The translations under genes and the position numbers were made by a program. Source: Croceivirga lutea (lineage in GTDB: Bacteria > Bacteroidota > Bacteroidia > Flavobacteriales > Flavobacteriaceae). Taken from it: DNA of 64,000 nt. Of this stretch, positions 26,951-36,172 are shown piece after piece. Under the pieces are notes generated by a model. That model did not search any database. It was not told the DNA's origin and saw only the letters and a program-made list of their open reading frames with translations. Location of the stretch: the NCBI RefSeq assembly GCF_014235875.1, contig NZ_JACJUK010000004.1:124001-188000 (forward strand), read 5' to 3'. Position 1 is the first letter of the stretch, and each line of letters begins with the position of its first letter.

Positions 26951-27373
26951 CTATTCTTTCCAGTAGTCTATAACTAAAACATCTTCAATATGAGGTGAGG
27001 CTAGCTCAGTAAAGGCCTTGTGTGCTTTATGAGGCAAATAGGTGCTTCTACCTTCTTCATTTTCAAAGGTTACAAAAAAACAATGGGTAAAACCTTTACT
27101 AAGCCCTTCTGGACTATTGTTAGTGCCCCATTCAAAATCTTTAATCTCTTTTATTTTAGAAGGTAGTCCTTCAAAGCTTTCTTCAATAGCTTTTATATTG
27201 GCGTCGGTGGCTGATTTTTTAAATTTAAATAATACAACATGTCGTAGTGTTTTGTCACTTTTAATGGTTTTCATTGCCTCTTTATTTGCAGAGTTTGTAA
27301 ACATTACAAACCCGAATGATATGCTAATGACCATTCCCAGTAACAAAGCGAATAATAAATATTTTGAACGCAT
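26951..27373 (-). CDS. Dabb (stress-responsive A/B barrel) domain protein, membrane-anchored
   Basis: Protein of 140 residues with an N-terminal hydrophobic helix (about 5-26), then a Dabb ferredoxin-like domain: LRHVVLFKFKKSATDANIKAIEESF, FEWGTNNSPEGLSKGFTHCFFVTFENEEGRSTYLPHKAHKAF, ending in VLVIDYW. The helix has no clear signal cleavage site, so it is either an anchor or an uncleaved signal. Dabb proteins form dimeric barrels; enzymatic roles are known only for a few (polyketide cyclases, plant proteins). Function here is unknown. Convergent with the exported DinB gene without a gap. Confidence 0.85.
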   Translation of the reverse strand: MRSKYLLFALLLGMVISISFGFVMFTNSANKEAMKTIKSDKTLRHVVLFKFKKSATDANIKAIEESFEGLPSKIKEIKDFEWGTNNSPEGLSKGFTHCFFVTFENEEGRSTYLPHKAHKAFTELASPHIEDVLVIDYWKE

Positions 27374-27437
27374 TAGCTAGTTTTTTAAGTTGGTACAAAA
27401 TACAAATCTTAGTGGTTCAAATTCGTATTTTTCTAGA

Positions 27438-28058
27438 ATGAATTTAGAAATACTTATAGGTTTTATAATGGCAACACTTGCGTTGGCAATATCACCAGGG
27501 CCAGATAATATTTTTGTCTTAACCTTAAGCCTAGCTCATGGAAGTAAAAAAGGTCTTGCTGTTGTAGCAGGATTAATGACAGGATGCCTAATACATACCA
27601 CCTTGGTAGCCTTTGGCGTATCAACATTAATTAGAGAAAAGGCAGAATTATTTTGGATTGTAAAAATACTAGGGGTAGTCTACTTACTTTATTTGTCGTT
27701 TTTGGTTTATAAAAGTGATGGTCAAATACAAATTTCTAGTTCTGAGCAAGAAAAAAAAGGAGAATGGAGTTTATTTAAAAAAGGATTTTTTATGAATGTA
27801 CTTAATCCTAAGGTGACTATCTTTTTTTTAGCCTTTTTCCCAGGATTTTTATTTAGTGCTCAGTTACCTACGGTAATCCAATTTTATGTATTAGGCCTCT
27901 TGTTTATAGTTGTTTCAAGTTTGGTATTTGGCAGTATTGCCTTAGGAGCCGGTAGTGTTTCAAAGTTTTTATCCCAAACCCCTAAAGTTGGTGTTTTTTT
28001 AAGGTGGATGCAGATAGTTGTCTTTTTAGGTATCGCAATTTATTTACTGATAGCTTAA
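27438..28058 (+). CDS. LysE/RhtB family amino-acid exporter
   Basis: Inner-membrane exporter of 206 residues and about six helices. The family motif SPGPDNIFVLTLSLAHGSKKGLAVVAG is at the N-terminus, and NPKVTIFFLAFFPGFL marks the central helix. Members export amino acids such as lysine, threonine or homoserine; the substrate cannot be told here. The ATG at 27438 (MNLEILIGF) is used because it begins the first helix directly; 16 in-frame upstream codons are polar and a TATTTTTC box (27426-27433) lies inside them. Confidence 0.9.
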   Translation: MNLEILIGFIMATLALAISPGPDNIFVLTLSLAHGSKKGLAVVAGLMTGCLIHTTLVAFGVSTLIREKAELFWIVKILGVVYLLYLSFLVYKSDGQIQISSSEQEKKGEWSLFKKGFFMNVLNPKVTIFFLAFFPGFLFSAQLPTVIQFYVLGLLFIVVSSLVFGSIALGAGSVSKFLSQTPKVGVFLRWMQIVVFLGIAIYLLIA

Positions 28059-28126
28059 AAACGCTAGCTCTATTTTTTAGAAAAAGCTAAACATATTTAC
28101 AGTTGAAATAGTGGTAATTTTGAAAC

Positions 28127-28996
28127 ATGTCGCAACCTAAAGTTAAAATCATAGAATGTCCTAGAGATGCTATGCAGGGTATAAAACAATTTATTCCTAC
28201 AGAAAAAAAAGTAAAGTATATTCAAGCATTATTAGGTTGCGGATTTGATACTTTAGATTTTGGAAGCTTTGTATCCCCTAAGGCAATTCCACAAATGGTT
28301 GATACTGCTGAAGTGTTAAGTAAGTTAGATTTATCTAAAACCAAAACTAAACTTTTGTCAATAGTAGCTAATGTAAGAGGTGCTAATGACGCTGCAATGC
28401 ACTCCGAAATTGATTTTTTAGGTTACCCATTCAGTATTTCAGAAAACTTTCAAATGCGTAACACGCATAAAACTATTGCCCAGTCTGTGGATATTTTGAA
28501 AGAAATATTAGAAATCGCAGCTAAGAGCAATAAACAAGTGGTCACCTATATTTCTATGGGTTTTGGCAATCCTTATGGAGACCCATGGGATGTTGATGTC
28601 GTAGGGGAATGGACCGAAAAATTAGCGGATATGGGTGCTACTATTTTATCGCTTTCTGATACCATTGGCTCATCTACGCCAGAAATAATTACCTATTTGT
28701 TTTCTAATCTAATACCCAAATATCCAAAGGTAGAATTTGGGGCCCATTTGCACACCACTCCAACTAAATGGCATGAGAAAGTGGCCTCTGCTTATGAAGC
28801 TGGCTGCCGAAGATTTGACGGTGCAATTCAGGGCTTTGGGGGTTGCCCAATGGCTAAAGACGAGCTCACAGGAAATATGCCAACAGAAAAAATGCTCTCA
28901 TACTTTAATGAGCATAAAATAGATTCTGGTGTTAATTGGTTGGTTTTTGAAGCTGCTTATAATAAAGCCAACGACATTTTTAAAATGTATCATTAA
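28127..28996 (+). CDS. Hydroxymethylglutaryl-CoA lyase
   Basis: Aldolase-type enzyme of 289 residues that cleaves HMG-CoA to acetoacetate and acetyl-CoA, the last step of leucine breakdown. The HMGL-like TIM barrel starts with IECPRDAMQG (R13, D14), contains HLHTT (metal-binding histidines 207 and 209), and carries the lyase signature GFGGCPMA with catalytic cysteine 240. Length is slightly below the usual 300 but complete. No other leucine-catabolism gene is adjacent, so regulation is presumably separate. It converges on the TonB receptor gene over a shared hairpin. Confidence 0.94.
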   Translation: MSQPKVKIIECPRDAMQGIKQFIPTEKKVKYIQALLGCGFDTLDFGSFVSPKAIPQMVDTAEVLSKLDLSKTKTKLLSIVANVRGANDAAMHSEIDFLGYPFSISENFQMRNTHKTIAQSVDILKEILEIAAKSNKQVVTYISMGFGNPYGDPWDVDVVGEWTEKLADMGATILSLSDTIGSSTPEIITYLFSNLIPKYPKVEFGAHLHTTPTKWHEKVASAYEAGCRRFDGAIQGFGGCPMAKDELTGNMPTEKMLSYFNEHKIDSGVNWLVFEAAYNKANDIFKMYH

Positions 28997-28997
28997 A

Positions 28998-29021
28998 AAA
29001 AGCCCAGCAATGCTGAGCTTT
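28998..29021 (-). terminator. Terminator of the TonB receptor gene
   Basis: Read on the minus strand, AAAGCTCAGCA / TGCTGGGCTTT is fully paired (one G-U) and followed by a T run. On the plus strand the same hairpin has a C-A mismatch and a poor T tract, so it mainly serves the minus-strand gene. Confidence 0.75.
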
Positions 29022-29044
29022 ACATTAATTATAGGTTTATTTTT

Positions 29045-31255
29045 TTACAATCGTAACTCTAAACCAGCATAAACCCCTAACGGATGTCCTGGTCTTAGAC
29101 CTGCAGGAACCCTAGCTACCGCATAAGTTTCATCAAATAGATTAATGATGTTTGCTGAAATAGCAACATTGTTACTAAATCTGTATTTTCCACCTAAATC
29201 AAAAATAAAGTTGGAATCTACCAACTCATTATCAGGTATAGTGCCTGTGCCTGCTTGAGTTCTAAAAGCACCGTTATATTTGGCGTTTAGATTAATCTCA
29301 TATTTTGAATGTTCAAAAGATAAACTACCATTAAATTGGTGCTTAGAAATATAAGGTAGCTCATCTCCAGCATTAACCGTTCCCCAAATATCATTTTCAC
29401 TTCCAAAACTGTTTAAGAACTCTGTGTCAGTGAGAGTATAACCTAAAGTAATAGGTAGCGCATACTGTGTTGAATTTGGTAACAAATTATAGTTAACTAA
29501 AACTTCTAGACCTTGAACTTTTACTTCGCCCGCATTAAATTGGTCTAAAGAACCTGTGCCTCCGGTTGCAGCCAAATCACTACCTAAGAGATTGCTATAA
29601 TCATTATAGAAGGCAACCACTTCACCAGAAATTCCGGCATAACTAAATCTGGAGCCTAATTCGTAATTAATACTTTCTTCTGGGTCCTCACCGGGTTGAT
29701 TACTCGGAGGAGAAAATCCTTTATGCACACCGCCAAAAACAGAAACATTTGAAAAGTTGTAGTTAAATCCTATTCCAGGAATAAATACATCTACATTGTT
29801 TTCTCTTTCAGATAAATCAATACCCGTTCTTTCAACATCATTATTTCCATAATTAAGACGATTTAATCTTATGTTTTCATATCTAATACCTGGCATAATA
29901 GTCCAATTGTTAAACTTTACCTTGTATTGCGCGTAACTTGCGAATGCTCTTGCTTCACTAATTCTATTTGCGTTTGTTCCAGGAACTCCGGCATTTACTA
30001 GTAGCATACTACCATTTGCGATAGCATAATCATCTATCCATTGAAATCTATCTTCTTCATCATAATGATAACGCAAACCTATTTCGATATCATGAAAAGT
30101 GTTTTCACCACTCCAATGATAGTCAAGCTTAGATTGTATCCCTGTTGAGTAATATTCACGATTGTTAGCCCTAACATTTAAAAAGTCGTCACCATTACTA
30201 TCAACAGTACCTTTTGCTAAATCAATATAGCTGGCATACGTATCAACATCACCAAAAACAGTACCTATGCCTTGTCTTTCGCCATCTATGGTAATGAAAT
30301 CTGTTTTGTACCAGTTTCTATTGAAATCGTTGATATACCCTGTTGTTGTAATAACAAAATAGTCTGAGAATTTAAGGGTATGAGTACCCATAATTTGCAG
30401 ATGTTCTGTGTTCATTTGGTCTCTCTCAGAACCTACATAGCGTCTAAAGGGGGATGCGTTAAAGTCACTTTGGGTAAGCCCTAGATAAGTTTCGTTTGAG
30501 GTTTCATCTGAATATCGAAATTTTAATTCAAATTCTTGATTAACAGCCGCTTCAGGATTTGTGTTTACTTTAAATTTTGCAACCAAATCATTTTTGTCAA
30601 ACCCAGTATTACCTCCATTGTCAAGTTCTTTAAATCCGTTAGAATTGTAATTAAGATATTCAACGGCGTAACCAAAATTCTTTTTACTATCGCCTAAAAG
30701 AGCATGTATACTACCGCTTTGAAAGCTGCCATAACGTGTATTAACAAAGGCCCCAAATTGGTTTGGAACTTCCGTAGAAAGCATATTAATAGCCCCACCC
30801 GTGGTATAGGGTCCATATTGTATTTGGCTACTACCTTTTAATATTTCTACAGACTGCATTCTTGAAATTGTAGGAAAGTAATATGCAGAAGGCGCGCTAT
30901 AGGGAGCAGGTGCAATTAAAACACCATCTTCCATTAAGGTTATTTTGGCGCTTCTTTCAGGAGAAGTACCGCGTAAACTAATATTTGGTCTTAAACCAAA
31001 ACCATCTTCTTCATATACATTAACTCCAGGAACTTGGCGTAAAGTTCGGTTTACATCTGTATAATTAAATTTCTTAATTTCTTCAGGGGAAATGTAGTAA
31101 GACGAACCTGTGCGGTTTTCGGCGGCAAATTTACTTCCAAAAATTTTCTTTGCAGAAATAACCACTTCCATAAGCTTAATGGAGTCTGATTGTTGGTCTT
31201 GTGCAAAAGAATTCGCGAATAAAATTAGAGATAAGCTAGTTAGAAAACACTTCAT
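29045..31255 (-). CDS. TonB-dependent outer-membrane receptor (FecA-like)
   Basis: Outer-membrane importer of 736 residues driven by TonB. The signal peptide ends at about residue 18 (NSFA before QDQ). A plug domain follows (about 40-150: QVPGVNVYEEDGFGLRPNISLRG, VEILKGSSQIQYGPYTTGGAINM), then a 22-strand barrel with the C-terminal TonB_dep_Rec signature (NIINLFDETYAVARVPAGLRPGHP), ending in LELRL. It has no carboxypeptidase-like N-terminal domain and no SusD partner, so it is not a SusC-type glycan importer. The plug resembles FecA-type iron-complex receptors. No siderophore or Fur gene is adjacent, so substrate is inferred only. Confidence 0.93.
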   Translation of the reverse strand: MKCFLTSLSLILFANSFAQDQQSDSIKLMEVVISAKKIFGSKFAAENRTGSSYYISPEEIKKFNYTDVNRTLRQVPGVNVYEEDGFGLRPNISLRGTSPERSAKITLMEDGVLIAPAPYSAPSAYYFPTISRMQSVEILKGSSQIQYGPYTTGGAINMLSTEVPNQFGAFVNTRYGSFQSGSIHALLGDSKKNFGYAVEYLNYNSNGFKELDNGGNTGFDKNDLVAKFKVNTNPEAAVNQEFELKFRYSDETSNETYLGLTQSDFNASPFRRYVGSERDQMNTEHLQIMGTHTLKFSDYFVITTTGYINDFNRNWYKTDFITIDGERQGIGTVFGDVDTYASYIDLAKGTVDSNGDDFLNVRANNREYYSTGIQSKLDYHWSGENTFHDIEIGLRYHYDEEDRFQWIDDYAIANGSMLLVNAGVPGTNANRISEARAFASYAQYKVKFNNWTIMPGIRYENIRLNRLNYGNNDVERTGIDLSERENNVDVFIPGIGFNYNFSNVSVFGGVHKGFSPPSNQPGEDPEESINYELGSRFSYAGISGEVVAFYNDYSNLLGSDLAATGGTGSLDQFNAGEVKVQGLEVLVNYNLLPNSTQYALPITLGYTLTDTEFLNSFGSENDIWGTVNAGDELPYISKHQFNGSLSFEHSKYEINLNAKYNGAFRTQAGTGTIPDNELVDSNFIFDLGGKYRFSNNVAISANIINLFDETYAVARVPAGLRPGHPLGVYAGLELRL

Positions 31256-31283
31256 TTATTTAGACTATTTTTAAATAACGACG

Positions 31284-31291
31284 CAAATCTA
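31284..31291 (-). promoter_or_regulatory. -7 promoter element of the TonB receptor gene
   Basis: TAGATTTG on the minus strand, exact TAnnTTTG match, 28 bases before the ATG. The -33 region is A/T only. Upstream, TTATTT-GGAAT-AAATAA is a weak AT-rich inverted repeat. Confidence 0.5.
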
Positions 31292-31386
31292 TTTTACAAA
31301 ATTGAAATAAAAAAGCTTATTTGGAATAAATAAAAATAACTTAACATTAAGAATTGAATGTCAGTTAATTGTAAATGTTAAAAAAG

Positions 31387-31416
31387 AAAGCGGCCGAATC
31401 CTAAAGGCCGCTTTCA
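31387..31416 (-). terminator. Terminator of the 115-aa hypothetical gene
   Basis: GAAAGCGGCC / GGCCGCTTTC stem of 10 bp with a 10-base loop, followed by a T run on the minus strand, 31 bases past the stop at 31447. Confidence 0.85.
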
Positions 31417-31446
31417 AACGCACTAATTTCATGAGAACACATAAAA

Positions 31447-31794
31447 TTAGTTTTCTGAGTATTCGTATACTAGTTCAGTAGGTTTGAGTAACCTAACTTT
31501 ATTTTTTGTTGTAAGTAACGTTTTTAATTCCAACAACTCTTGTTGATTTAGTAAAATAATAAAATGTTTTGCACCAACAGATAATGGTATTTTTCTTGGG
31601 TTTCTAGAATTGGATAACTGTTCTTCCCAATAGTTTATATCCACTTCAAACAGATATTCTTTAAAAGCTTTCAACTCCCATTCATACAATTCAAAACATA
31701 AGTTATTGAAAACCAGCTGAAAAAGTTTGCTTGCGGCACAATAGGTTAGGAGTCCGTTCTTACTGGTTTTAAGTACTTTAAATTGACTACACAT
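31447..31794 (-). CDS. Hypothetical protein, 115 aa
   Basis: I do not recognise a named family. The chain has no signal peptide or membrane helix. It begins MCSQFKVLKTSKNGLLTYC, continues with FNNLCFELYEWELKAFKEYL, and ends with GAKHFIILLNQQELLELKTLLT, an alternating strand-helix pattern of a small cytoplasmic alpha/beta protein. Three cysteines (residues 2, 19 and about 33) could bind metal but no clear motif is formed. It has its own promoter (TAATTTTG at 31810-31817, minus strand) and a strong terminator, which supports it as a real monocistronic gene. It is divergent from guaB. Confidence 0.75.
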   Translation of the reverse strand: MCSQFKVLKTSKNGLLTYCAASKLFQLVFNNLCFELYEWELKAFKEYLFEVDINYWEEQLSNSRNPRKIPLSVGAKHFIILLNQQELLELKTLLTTKNKVRLLKPTELVYEYSEN

Positions 31795-31809
31795 GGCGTA
31801 AGTTTAACT

Positions 31810-31817
31810 CAAAATTA
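31810..31817 (-). promoter_or_regulatory. -7 promoter element of the 115-aa hypothetical gene
   Basis: TAATTTTG on the minus strand, exact TAnnTTTG match, 15 bases before the ATG at 31794. Confidence 0.5.
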
Positions 31818-31899
31818 AATCTTTATTTAAAACGAGTCTAAATAAAATTAATTAAATTTTTGTGAAAAGTTTATAAGGTAACAGAAACTTTAAAAAGAG

Positions 31900-31907
31900 T
31901 ATCTTTG
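31900..31907 (+). promoter_or_regulatory. -7 promoter element of guaB
   Basis: TATCTTTG, exact consensus, 23 bases before the ATG at 31931. No TTTG at the usual -33 distance. Confidence 0.6.
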
Positions 31908-31930
31908 CACGCAATTAATCCGTAATTGCT

Positions 31931-33403
31931 ATGCAAGCTCACCTAAACAAAATCGTTGGAGAAGGTCTTACCTATGACGACGTATTATTAGTTCCAGCAT
32001 TTTCAGAAGTTTTACCTAGAGAGGTTGATATTCGTTCAAGATTCACCCGTAACATTGGAATAAATGTTCCTGTGGTTTCGGCCGCAATGGATACGGTGAC
32101 CGAATCGCAGATGGCCATAGCTATGGCTCGTGAGGGGGGTATTGGTGTTTTACATAAAAACATGACCATTGAGCAGCAGGCTATTAAAGTGCGTAAAGTA
32201 AAACGTGCTGAAAGTGGAATGATTCTAGACCCAGTTACCCTACCATTAAGTTCTTATGTTAAGGATGCTAAAGCAAGCATGAAAGAACATAGTATTGGAG
32301 GTATTCCTATAGTTGATGCAGAAGGAAAGCTCATTGGAATAGTAACAAATAGGGATTTACGTTTTGAAAAGAATAATGATAGACCTATTGGAGAGGTAAT
32401 GACTTCTGAAAACTTAGTTACCGCAGGCGTAGGTACTACGCTTGAAGAGGCAGAAGACATATTACAAGATCACAAGATTGAAAAGCTTCCGGTAGTTGAT
32501 GATAACTATAAACTAGTTGGATTAATTACGTTTAGAGATATTACTAAACTTACGCAGAAGCCAATAGCAAATAAAGACCAATATGGTAGGTTGCGTGTTG
32601 CAGCAGCAATTGGAGTTACTCCTGATGCTGTTGAACGTGCTGGTGCTTTAGTGGCTGCAGGTATAGACGCCATAATTATTGATACAGCGCACGGTCATAC
32701 TAAAGGTGTGGTTACTATCTTAAAAGAGGTTAAAAAAGCATATGCTGATTTAGATGTGGTTGTAGGCAACATTGCCACAGGTGAAGCTGCAAAGTATTTA
32801 GTTAAAGCAGGTGCTGATGCAGTTAAGGTAGGAATTGGACCTGGTTCAATATGTACAACCCGTGTAGTAGCAGGGGTGGGTTTTCCACAGTTTTCTGCAG
32901 TTTTAGAAGTTGCAGCAGCTATAAAAGGTAGTGGTGTACCGGTTATTGCAGATGGTGGAATTAGATATACAGGTGATATACCTAAAGCAATTGCCGCTGG
33001 CGCCGATACGGTCATGTTAGGTTCTTTATTAGCTGGCACAAAAGAGTCTCCTGGCGAAACTATTATTTACGAAGGAAGAAAATTTAAAAGCTATCGCGGA
33101 ATGGGTTCTGTTGAAGCTATGAAAGAAGGAAGTAAAGACCGTTACTTCCAAGATGTTGAAGATGATATTAAAAAATTAGTACCAGAAGGTATCGTAGGTC
33201 GTGTACCTTATAAAGGTGAATTGTATGAAAGTATGCATCAATTTATAGGAGGTTTACGCGCGGGTATGGGGTATTGTGGTGCCAAGGATATTCCCACTTT
33301 ACAAGATTCGGGCAAATTTGTAAAAATCACCTTTAGCGGAATTGCAGAAAGTCACCCACATGATGTAACTATTACCAAGGAGAGTCCGAATTACAGCAGA
33401 TAA
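31931..33403 (+). CDS. guaB: Inosine-5'-monophosphate dehydrogenase
   Basis: Cytoplasmic NAD-dependent enzyme converting IMP to XMP, the committing step of GMP synthesis. The TIM barrel is interrupted by a pair of CBS domains (about residues 100-205), as in standard IMPDH. The catalytic loop GPGSICTTR holds the active-site cysteine at residue 308. [32 protein letters not shown] and [10 protein letters not shown] follow, then the flap with its arginine. Its 490 residues are normal. Promoter and strong terminator indicate a single-gene transcript. Confidence 0.97.
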   Translation: MQAHLNKIVGEGLTYDDVLLVPAFSEVLPREVDIRSRFTRNIGINVPVVSAAMDTVTESQMAIAMAREGGIGVLHKNMTIEQQAIKVRKVKRAESGMILDPVTLPLSSYVKDAKASMKEHSIGGIPIVDAEGKLIGIVTNRDLRFEKNNDRPIGEVMTSENLVTAGVGTTLEEAEDILQDHKIEKLPVVDDNYKLVGLITFRDITKLTQKPIANKDQYGRLRVAAAIGVTPDAVERAGALVAAGIDAIIIDTAHGHTKGVVTILKEVKKAYADLDVVVGNIATGEAAKYLVKAGADAVKVGIGPGSICTTRVVAGVGFPQFSAVLEVAAAIKGSGVPVIADGGIRYTGDIPKAIAAGADTVMLGSLLAGTKESPGETIIYEGRKFKSYRGMGSVEAMKEGSKDRYFQDVEDDIKKLVPEGIVGRVPYKGELYESMHQFIGGLRAGMGYCGAKDIPTLQDSGKFVKITFSGIAESHPHDVTITKESPNYSR

Positions 33404-33421
33404 ACGTAAAACAAATACAAT

Positions 33422-33453
33422 AAAAAAAGCCCCTCAATAAGGGGCTTTTTTTT
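33422..33453 (+). terminator. Bidirectional terminator between guaB and the thioredoxin-like gene
   Basis: AAAAAAAGCCCCT / AGGGGCTTTTTTT with loop CAATA. T runs on both strands, placed between two convergent stops. Confidence 0.92.
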
Positions 33454-33467
33454 ATTGTTTGAGTTAT

Positions 33468-33980
33468 TTATTTACCTACGCCTGCGTAGGTTTTCCAATC
33501 TTTTTCTTTATAAATATCTTCTCCAAAATATCTAGCAATTTGCAAGAATGGGTCAACCTTTTGGAATCCTGGAACAGGTGATAGCAAATTCATATTTTCA
33601 TCTAAAAATACAACTGTAGGGTAACTTAAACGGTTCTTCATTAAAGCAGCTGCTAATTGATGGTAACCTCTTCTTCCAGAGGGTACAAACTCAAAAGTTT
33701 GACCATCATAGTTTACAGGTTCCTTGCCTTCAGCATCAAACTTAACCATTAAATAATGTTCTTGCATATAAGCGGCAACTTCCGGATTTTGAAAGGTATC
33801 CTTATCCATTTTTTTACACCAGCCACACCAATCGGTGTACACATCAATAAATACCTTTTTGGTGTTACCTTCTTTTTGGGTTTCCGCAACAGCCTCTTCG
33901 AAAGTTATCCATTCAATTTCTTGGGCAGAAAGCGTAAACGATAATAGTATAAATAGTGTGGAAAGTATAATTCTTAACAT
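33468..33980 (-). CDS. Secreted thioredoxin-fold protein
   Basis: Periplasmic thioredoxin-family protein of 170 residues. The signal peptide is MLRIILSTLFILLSFTLSA (cleaved before QEI). The thioredoxin motif is DWCGWCKKM, a CGWC active site in the Thioredoxin_7/DUF255-like arrangement (VFIDVYTDWCGWC). YPTVVFLDE supplies the cis-proline region. Insert VNYDGQTFEFVPSGRRGYHQLA is specific to this subgroup. It probably reduces or shuffles disulfides in envelope proteins. ATG at 33980 is chosen over 34010, since it starts the signal peptide. Convergent with guaB across a shared terminator. Confidence 0.9.
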   Translation of the reverse strand: MLRIILSTLFILLSFTLSAQEIEWITFEEAVAETQKEGNTKKVFIDVYTDWCGWCKKMDKDTFQNPEVAAYMQEHYLMVKFDAEGKEPVNYDGQTFEFVPSGRRGYHQLAAALMKNRLSYPTVVFLDENMNLLSPVPGFQKVDPFLQIARYFGEDIYKEKDWKTYAGVGK

Positions 33981-34042
33981 AAAATAATAGTTTAGGGGTA
34001 TAGTCTTCAAACTATACCAAAACTAACGAAAATTATGCCAAA

Positions 34043-35287
34043 TTATTTCGCCTCAGCTTTTAACTTCTTTACTTGAAATAGGTCTTCAACATCTACTTGA
34101 TTTCTTAAGATATCGTCAAAGGTTTCGCGTTCTCTTATTAAATGCGCTTTGCCTTTGTGCCAAAGAACTTCAGCCGGGCGGTATCTAGAATTATAGTTGC
34201 TCGCCATAGTAAAACAATACGCACCTGCATTTTTAAACGCAAGGATATCGCCTTCAGAAATTTCGTTGATTCTACGATTGCTGCCAAATGTATCTGTCTC
34301 ACAGATGTAACCAACTACTGAATAATAGCGTTCACGCCCTTCTAGATTAGAAATATTTATGATTTCATGCCTAGAGCCATAAAGCATAGGTCTAATTAAA
34401 TGATTGAATCCAGAATCTACGCTGGCAAAAACGGTTGAAGTGGTTTGTTTAACTACATTTACTTTTGCAAGAAAGAAACCAGCTTCACTAACTAAGAATT
34501 TTCCAGGCTCAAACGCAAGGGTGAGCTCTCTTCCATATTCTTTACAGAACTCATTAAATTTGGTCGAAAGTTTTTTTCCTAACTCTTCTACATTGGTTTG
34601 AATATCTCCTTCTTTATATGGAACCTTAAAACCACTACCAAAATCAATAAAATCTAGATTTTTAAAATTCTTTGCCGTCTCAAATAAAATTTCTGAAGCG
34701 TATAAGAAGACATCAATATCAAGAATATCACTACCGGTATGCATATGAATACCGTTGATGTTCATATTAGTAAGTTCAACAATTCGTAAAAGATGCGGAA
34801 TCTGATGAATGCTAATTCCAAATTTAGAGTCAATGTGACCTACAGAAATATTGGAATTACCACCAGCCATTACATGCGGATTTACTCTAATACACACCGG
34901 TATATCTGGATGCTTACTACCAAATTGTTCTAAAATAGATAGGTTGTCAATATTAATTTGAACTCCTAAAGCAGCCGCTTCTTCAATTTCCTCTAAAGAA
35001 ACCCCATTTGGTGTATAAATTATTTTTTCTGGAGAAAAACCTGCTAATAGTCCAAGCTTTACTTCTTGTATGGAAACGGTATCTAGTCCGCTACCCAAGC
35101 TATTCATCAATTTAAGTATTGCAATATTTGAAAGTGCCTTTACTGCATAGTTAAGTCTAAGACTAGATACATTTTTAAAGGCGTTAGTTAACCTGTTAAA
35201 TTGTGAACTAATCTTTTCAGAATCATATACGTATACCGGAGCTCCAAATTCTTGGGCAATAGAAAGTAATTGTGTAGCCTGCATCAT
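34043..35287 (-). CDS. lysA: Diaminopimelate decarboxylase
   Basis: PLP enzyme that decarboxylates meso-diaminopimelate to lysine, the last step of lysine synthesis. Type-III fold: N-terminal barrel with the PLP lysine K50 in LNYAVKALSN, GLDTVSIQE, HMHTGSDI and FIDFGSGFKVPY. The C-terminal beta domain has YICETDTFGSNRRI (active-site cysteine) and GAYCFTMASNYNSRYRPAEVL. Its 414 residues are normal. Two consecutive ATG codons open the frame (35287 and 35284). It is divergent from the LON-domain gene. Confidence 0.96.
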   Translation of the reverse strand: MMQATQLLSIAQEFGAPVYVYDSEKISSQFNRLTNAFKNVSSLRLNYAVKALSNIAILKLMNSLGSGLDTVSIQEVKLGLLAGFSPEKIIYTPNGVSLEEIEEAAALGVQINIDNLSILEQFGSKHPDIPVCIRVNPHVMAGGNSNISVGHIDSKFGISIHQIPHLLRIVELTNMNINGIHMHTGSDILDIDVFLYASEILFETAKNFKNLDFIDFGSGFKVPYKEGDIQTNVEELGKKLSTKFNEFCKEYGRELTLAFEPGKFLVSEAGFFLAKVNVVKQTTSTVFASVDSGFNHLIRPMLYGSRHEIINISNLEGRERYYSVVGYICETDTFGSNRRINEISEGDILAFKNAGAYCFTMASNYNSRYRPAEVLWHKGKAHLIRERETFDDILRNQVDVEDLFQVKKLKAEAK

Positions 35288-35385
35288 TAAAATTTTTTAT
35301 AAAGCTAAGAGAACTGCAAAGTTCACCAAAATTCCTAAAACAATACAAAGAAAAACAACAAAATGTTATATTAATAACAATGCAT

Positions 35386-35393
35386 TATTTTTG
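35386..35393 (+). promoter_or_regulatory. -7 promoter element of the LON-domain gene
   Basis: TATTTTTG, exact consensus, 42 bases before the ATG at 35436. It overlaps the first codon of a longer in-frame reading, which excludes that longer start. Confidence 0.5.
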
Positions 35394-35435
35394 GTGGTTT
35401 TACTATCGCTTTCTATTTTTAGCCAAATAACCATT

Positions 35436-36074
35436 ATGAAGTTACCGCTATTCCCTTTGCAATCTGTTTTTTATCCTGGAGAAACCGTGCCTTTACACAT
35501 TTTTGAAGAACGTTATTTGCAATTAATACATGATTGTAGAGAAGACGCTATGACATTTGGCATACCGGTTTACATCAATAATAAGTTGGAGTACGGTACA
35601 GAGGTACAATTAGTGGAAGTGGTTAATACTTACGAAAGTGGTGAGTTAGATGTTGTTTGTGTTGCTAGACAGGTATTTAAGCTACTCTCGTTTGAAAATC
35701 AAATGGAAGGTAAACTCTATGCAGGAGGAAAAATTGAATTCTTAGATTCTGAATTTAACGCATCAGAAGCATTACGTAAAGAAGTGCTTCAAAAAATAAA
35801 AGAACTTTATAGCTTAATGGAAGTTCAAATGCCGCCAACGACTTTAGAAAAATTCAATAGTTATGCATTTGCACACAAAATGGGTCTGTCTTTTGACCAA
35901 GAATTTGAATTACTGCAATTAACAGAAGAGACAGAACGATTAAATTATATACTTACTCATTTAGAAAATGCCATTTTAGTACTAAATCAAATAAATAGAA
36001 CTAAAACAGTAATTGAGTTAAATGGACATTTTAAAAATTTTGACCCTTTAGATTTTAAAGGATTAAAGAATTAA
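35436..36074 (+). CDS. LON peptidase substrate-binding domain protein
   Basis: Stand-alone LON_substr_bdg (PUA-like) protein of 212 residues without the AAA+ and protease parts of Lon. It begins MKLPLFPLQSVFYPGETVPLHIFEERY, the diagnostic start of this family, followed by a beta-rich core (GTEVQLVEVVNTYESGELDVVCVA) and a helical C-terminal half. Role in Bacteroidota unknown; possibly an adaptor that recognises damaged or degradable proteins. The ATG at 35436 is used because the earlier in-frame start overlaps the promoter -7 box. Confidence 0.9.
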   Translation: MKLPLFPLQSVFYPGETVPLHIFEERYLQLIHDCREDAMTFGIPVYINNKLEYGTEVQLVEVVNTYESGELDVVCVARQVFKLLSFENQMEGKLYAGGKIEFLDSEFNASEALRKEVLQKIKELYSLMEVQMPPTTLEKFNSYAFAHKMGLSFDQEFELLQLTEETERLNYILTHLENAILVLNQINRTKTVIELNGHFKNFDPLDFKGLKN

Positions 36075-36140
36075 ATGTTAACAGTTGAACAAACCAAAGC
36101 ATTTTTAGAAATAAGATTATTATTTGCGAATAGGGTTTCC

Positions 36141-36148
36141 TATTTTTG
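36141..36148 (+). promoter_or_regulatory. -7 promoter element of sucC
   Basis: TATTTTTG, exact consensus, 24 bases before the ATG at 36173. TTTG at 36123-36126 could be a -33 element, with a short 14-base spacer. Confidence 0.5.
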
Positions 36149-36172
36149 TTCATATTAAAATTCAAAATAGAC

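Noticed and set aside
28115-28122. TAATTTTG as the promoter of the HMG-CoA lyase gene
   Set aside because: The box ends only four bases before the ATG, which would require a leaderless transcript; I could not separate it from chance.
29045-31255. SusC/SusD glycan-uptake locus
   Set aside because: The TonB receptor lacks the N-terminal carboxypeptidase-like domain and no SusD or glycosidase gene is adjacent.
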